From Celeribacter litoreus (GTDB taxonomy: Bacteria; Pseudomonadota; Alphaproteobacteria; Rhodobacterales; Rhodobacteraceae), in the NCBI RefSeq assembly GCF_020165855.1, contig NZ_JAIUFY010000005.1, positions 124,001 to 188,000 of the forward strand: DNA of 64,000 bases, read 5' to 3'. Positions 63,517 to 64,000 of this stretch are shown here, one piece after another; the first letter of the stretch is position 1, and each line of letters begins with the position of its first letter. Under the pieces are notes generated by a model. It ran no database searches, was not told the origin of the DNA, and saw nothing but the letters and a program-made list of their open reading frames with translations. A program made the position numbers and the translations under genes.

Positions 63517-64000
63517 TGTCTCGTATTGGTAAGAAACCGGTCGACCTGCCCAGCGGCGTTTCCGCCTCTGTGTCCGGCCAGACCATCGAAGTGAAGGGCC
63601 CGAAAGGCACTCACTCCTTCACCGCAACGGACGACGTGACCATCGCTGTCGAAGACAACACCGTCACCGTCACCCCGCGTGGTAAATCCAAGCGTGCTCG
63701 CCAGCAGTGGGGCATGTCCCGCACGATGGTCGCCAACATGGTGACCGGCGTCAGCACTGGCTTCAAAAAAGAGCTCGAGATCAACGGTGTTGGTTATCGT
63801 GCTCAGATGCAGGGCAACACGCTCAAACTCAACCTGGGTTACTCCCACGAAGTGAACTTCGAAGTTCCGGCTGGCATCACTGTCACCGCCGCGAAACCGA
63901 CCGAGATCACTGTCGAGGGTTCTGACCCGCAACTCGTCGGTCAAGTTGCGGCTAACATCCGCGAATGGCGCAAGCCGGAGCCTTACAAAGGCAAAGGTAT
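63517..64000 (+). CDS. rplF: 50S ribosomal protein L6 (partial, runs off the window)
   Basis: The first 161 codons of L6, beginning [21 protein letters not shown], with two alpha/beta repeats. The start follows AAGGAGGT. The family length is about 177 residues, so roughly 16 residues lie beyond 64000. Confidence 0.96.

Overview
The window is a chromosomal segment of an alphaproteobacterium, most likely a marine member of the Rhodobacteraceae (Roseobacter-type). The evidence is gene content and order: pdxJ-acpS-lepB-rnc-era-recO; pckA divergent from chvI-chvG-hprK-rapZ-EIIA-HPr; hbd near etfBA and a cobalamin adenosyltransferase; a long acyl-CoA dehydrogenase resembling methylsuccinyl-CoA dehydrogenase; and two tuf copies bracketing the rpo/str cluster. 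GC is fairly high and most genes have clear Shine-Dalgarno sequences. There is no rRNA, CRISPR array, transposase or phage module. One tRNA (Trp) is present.

Layout. (1) 1-6.3 kb: tail of an upstream gene (relA/spoT type by synteny), DUF2062, pdxJ, acpS, lepB, rnc, era, DUF1491, a Pr6Pr-type membrane protein on the other strand, and recO. (2) 6.3-16.4 kb: the acyl-CoA dehydrogenase, a TauE/SafE permease, pckA, then the divergent ChvI/ChvG two-component system followed by short HprK, RapZ, EIIA-Man and HPr (a regulatory, not sugar-transporting, PTS branch) and an acyltransferase. (3) 16.5-23.5 kb: 3-hydroxybutyryl-CoA dehydrogenase, etfA/etfB, PduO-type adenosyltransferase, a HIG1-type two-helix protein, an SDR and an SH3 protein. 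With the acyl-CoA dehydrogenase these fit acyl-CoA and possibly ethylmalonyl-CoA metabolism feeding electrons into ETF. (4) 23.6-29.1 kb: parC, DUF898, M48 protease and a lipoprotein.

(5) 29.2-64 kb: the translation/transcription supercluster. It runs tuf1, tRNA-Trp, secE, nusG, rplK, rplA, rplJ, rplL, rpoB, rpoC; rpsL, rpsG, fusA, tuf2; rpsJ, rplC, rplD, rplW, rplB, rpsS, rplV, rpsC, rplP; rpmC, rpsQ, rplN, rplX, rplE, rpsN, rpsH and rplF (cut by the window end). This normally compact cluster is interrupted at least six times: a TPR gene with an in-frame TGA (tuf1/tRNA), a CatB-like acetyltransferase (tRNA/secE), a glycosyltransferase plus a DMT exporter (rpoC/rpsL), a GIY-YIG nuclease (tuf2/rpsJ), a 460-bp non-coding block with terminator, inverted repeat, promoter and hairpins (rplW/rplB), and a four-gene island with transglutaminase, bacterial voltage-gated sodium channel, 2OG-Fe(II) oxygenase and a small membrane protein (rplP/rpmC). 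Terminators and candidate promoters sit at several breakpoints, so the ribosomal operon appears split into independently transcribed units.

The most interesting signals are these interruptions, the structured leaders before rplK, rplJ, rpoB and rplB, the GIY-YIG gene at the str/S10 junction, a phased CCGAC repeat run near 16.47 kb, paired TAGCGCAA motifs upstream of the pckA promoter, and the two identical tuf copies with related downstream tails. I did not find a clear-cut new defence or mobile system.
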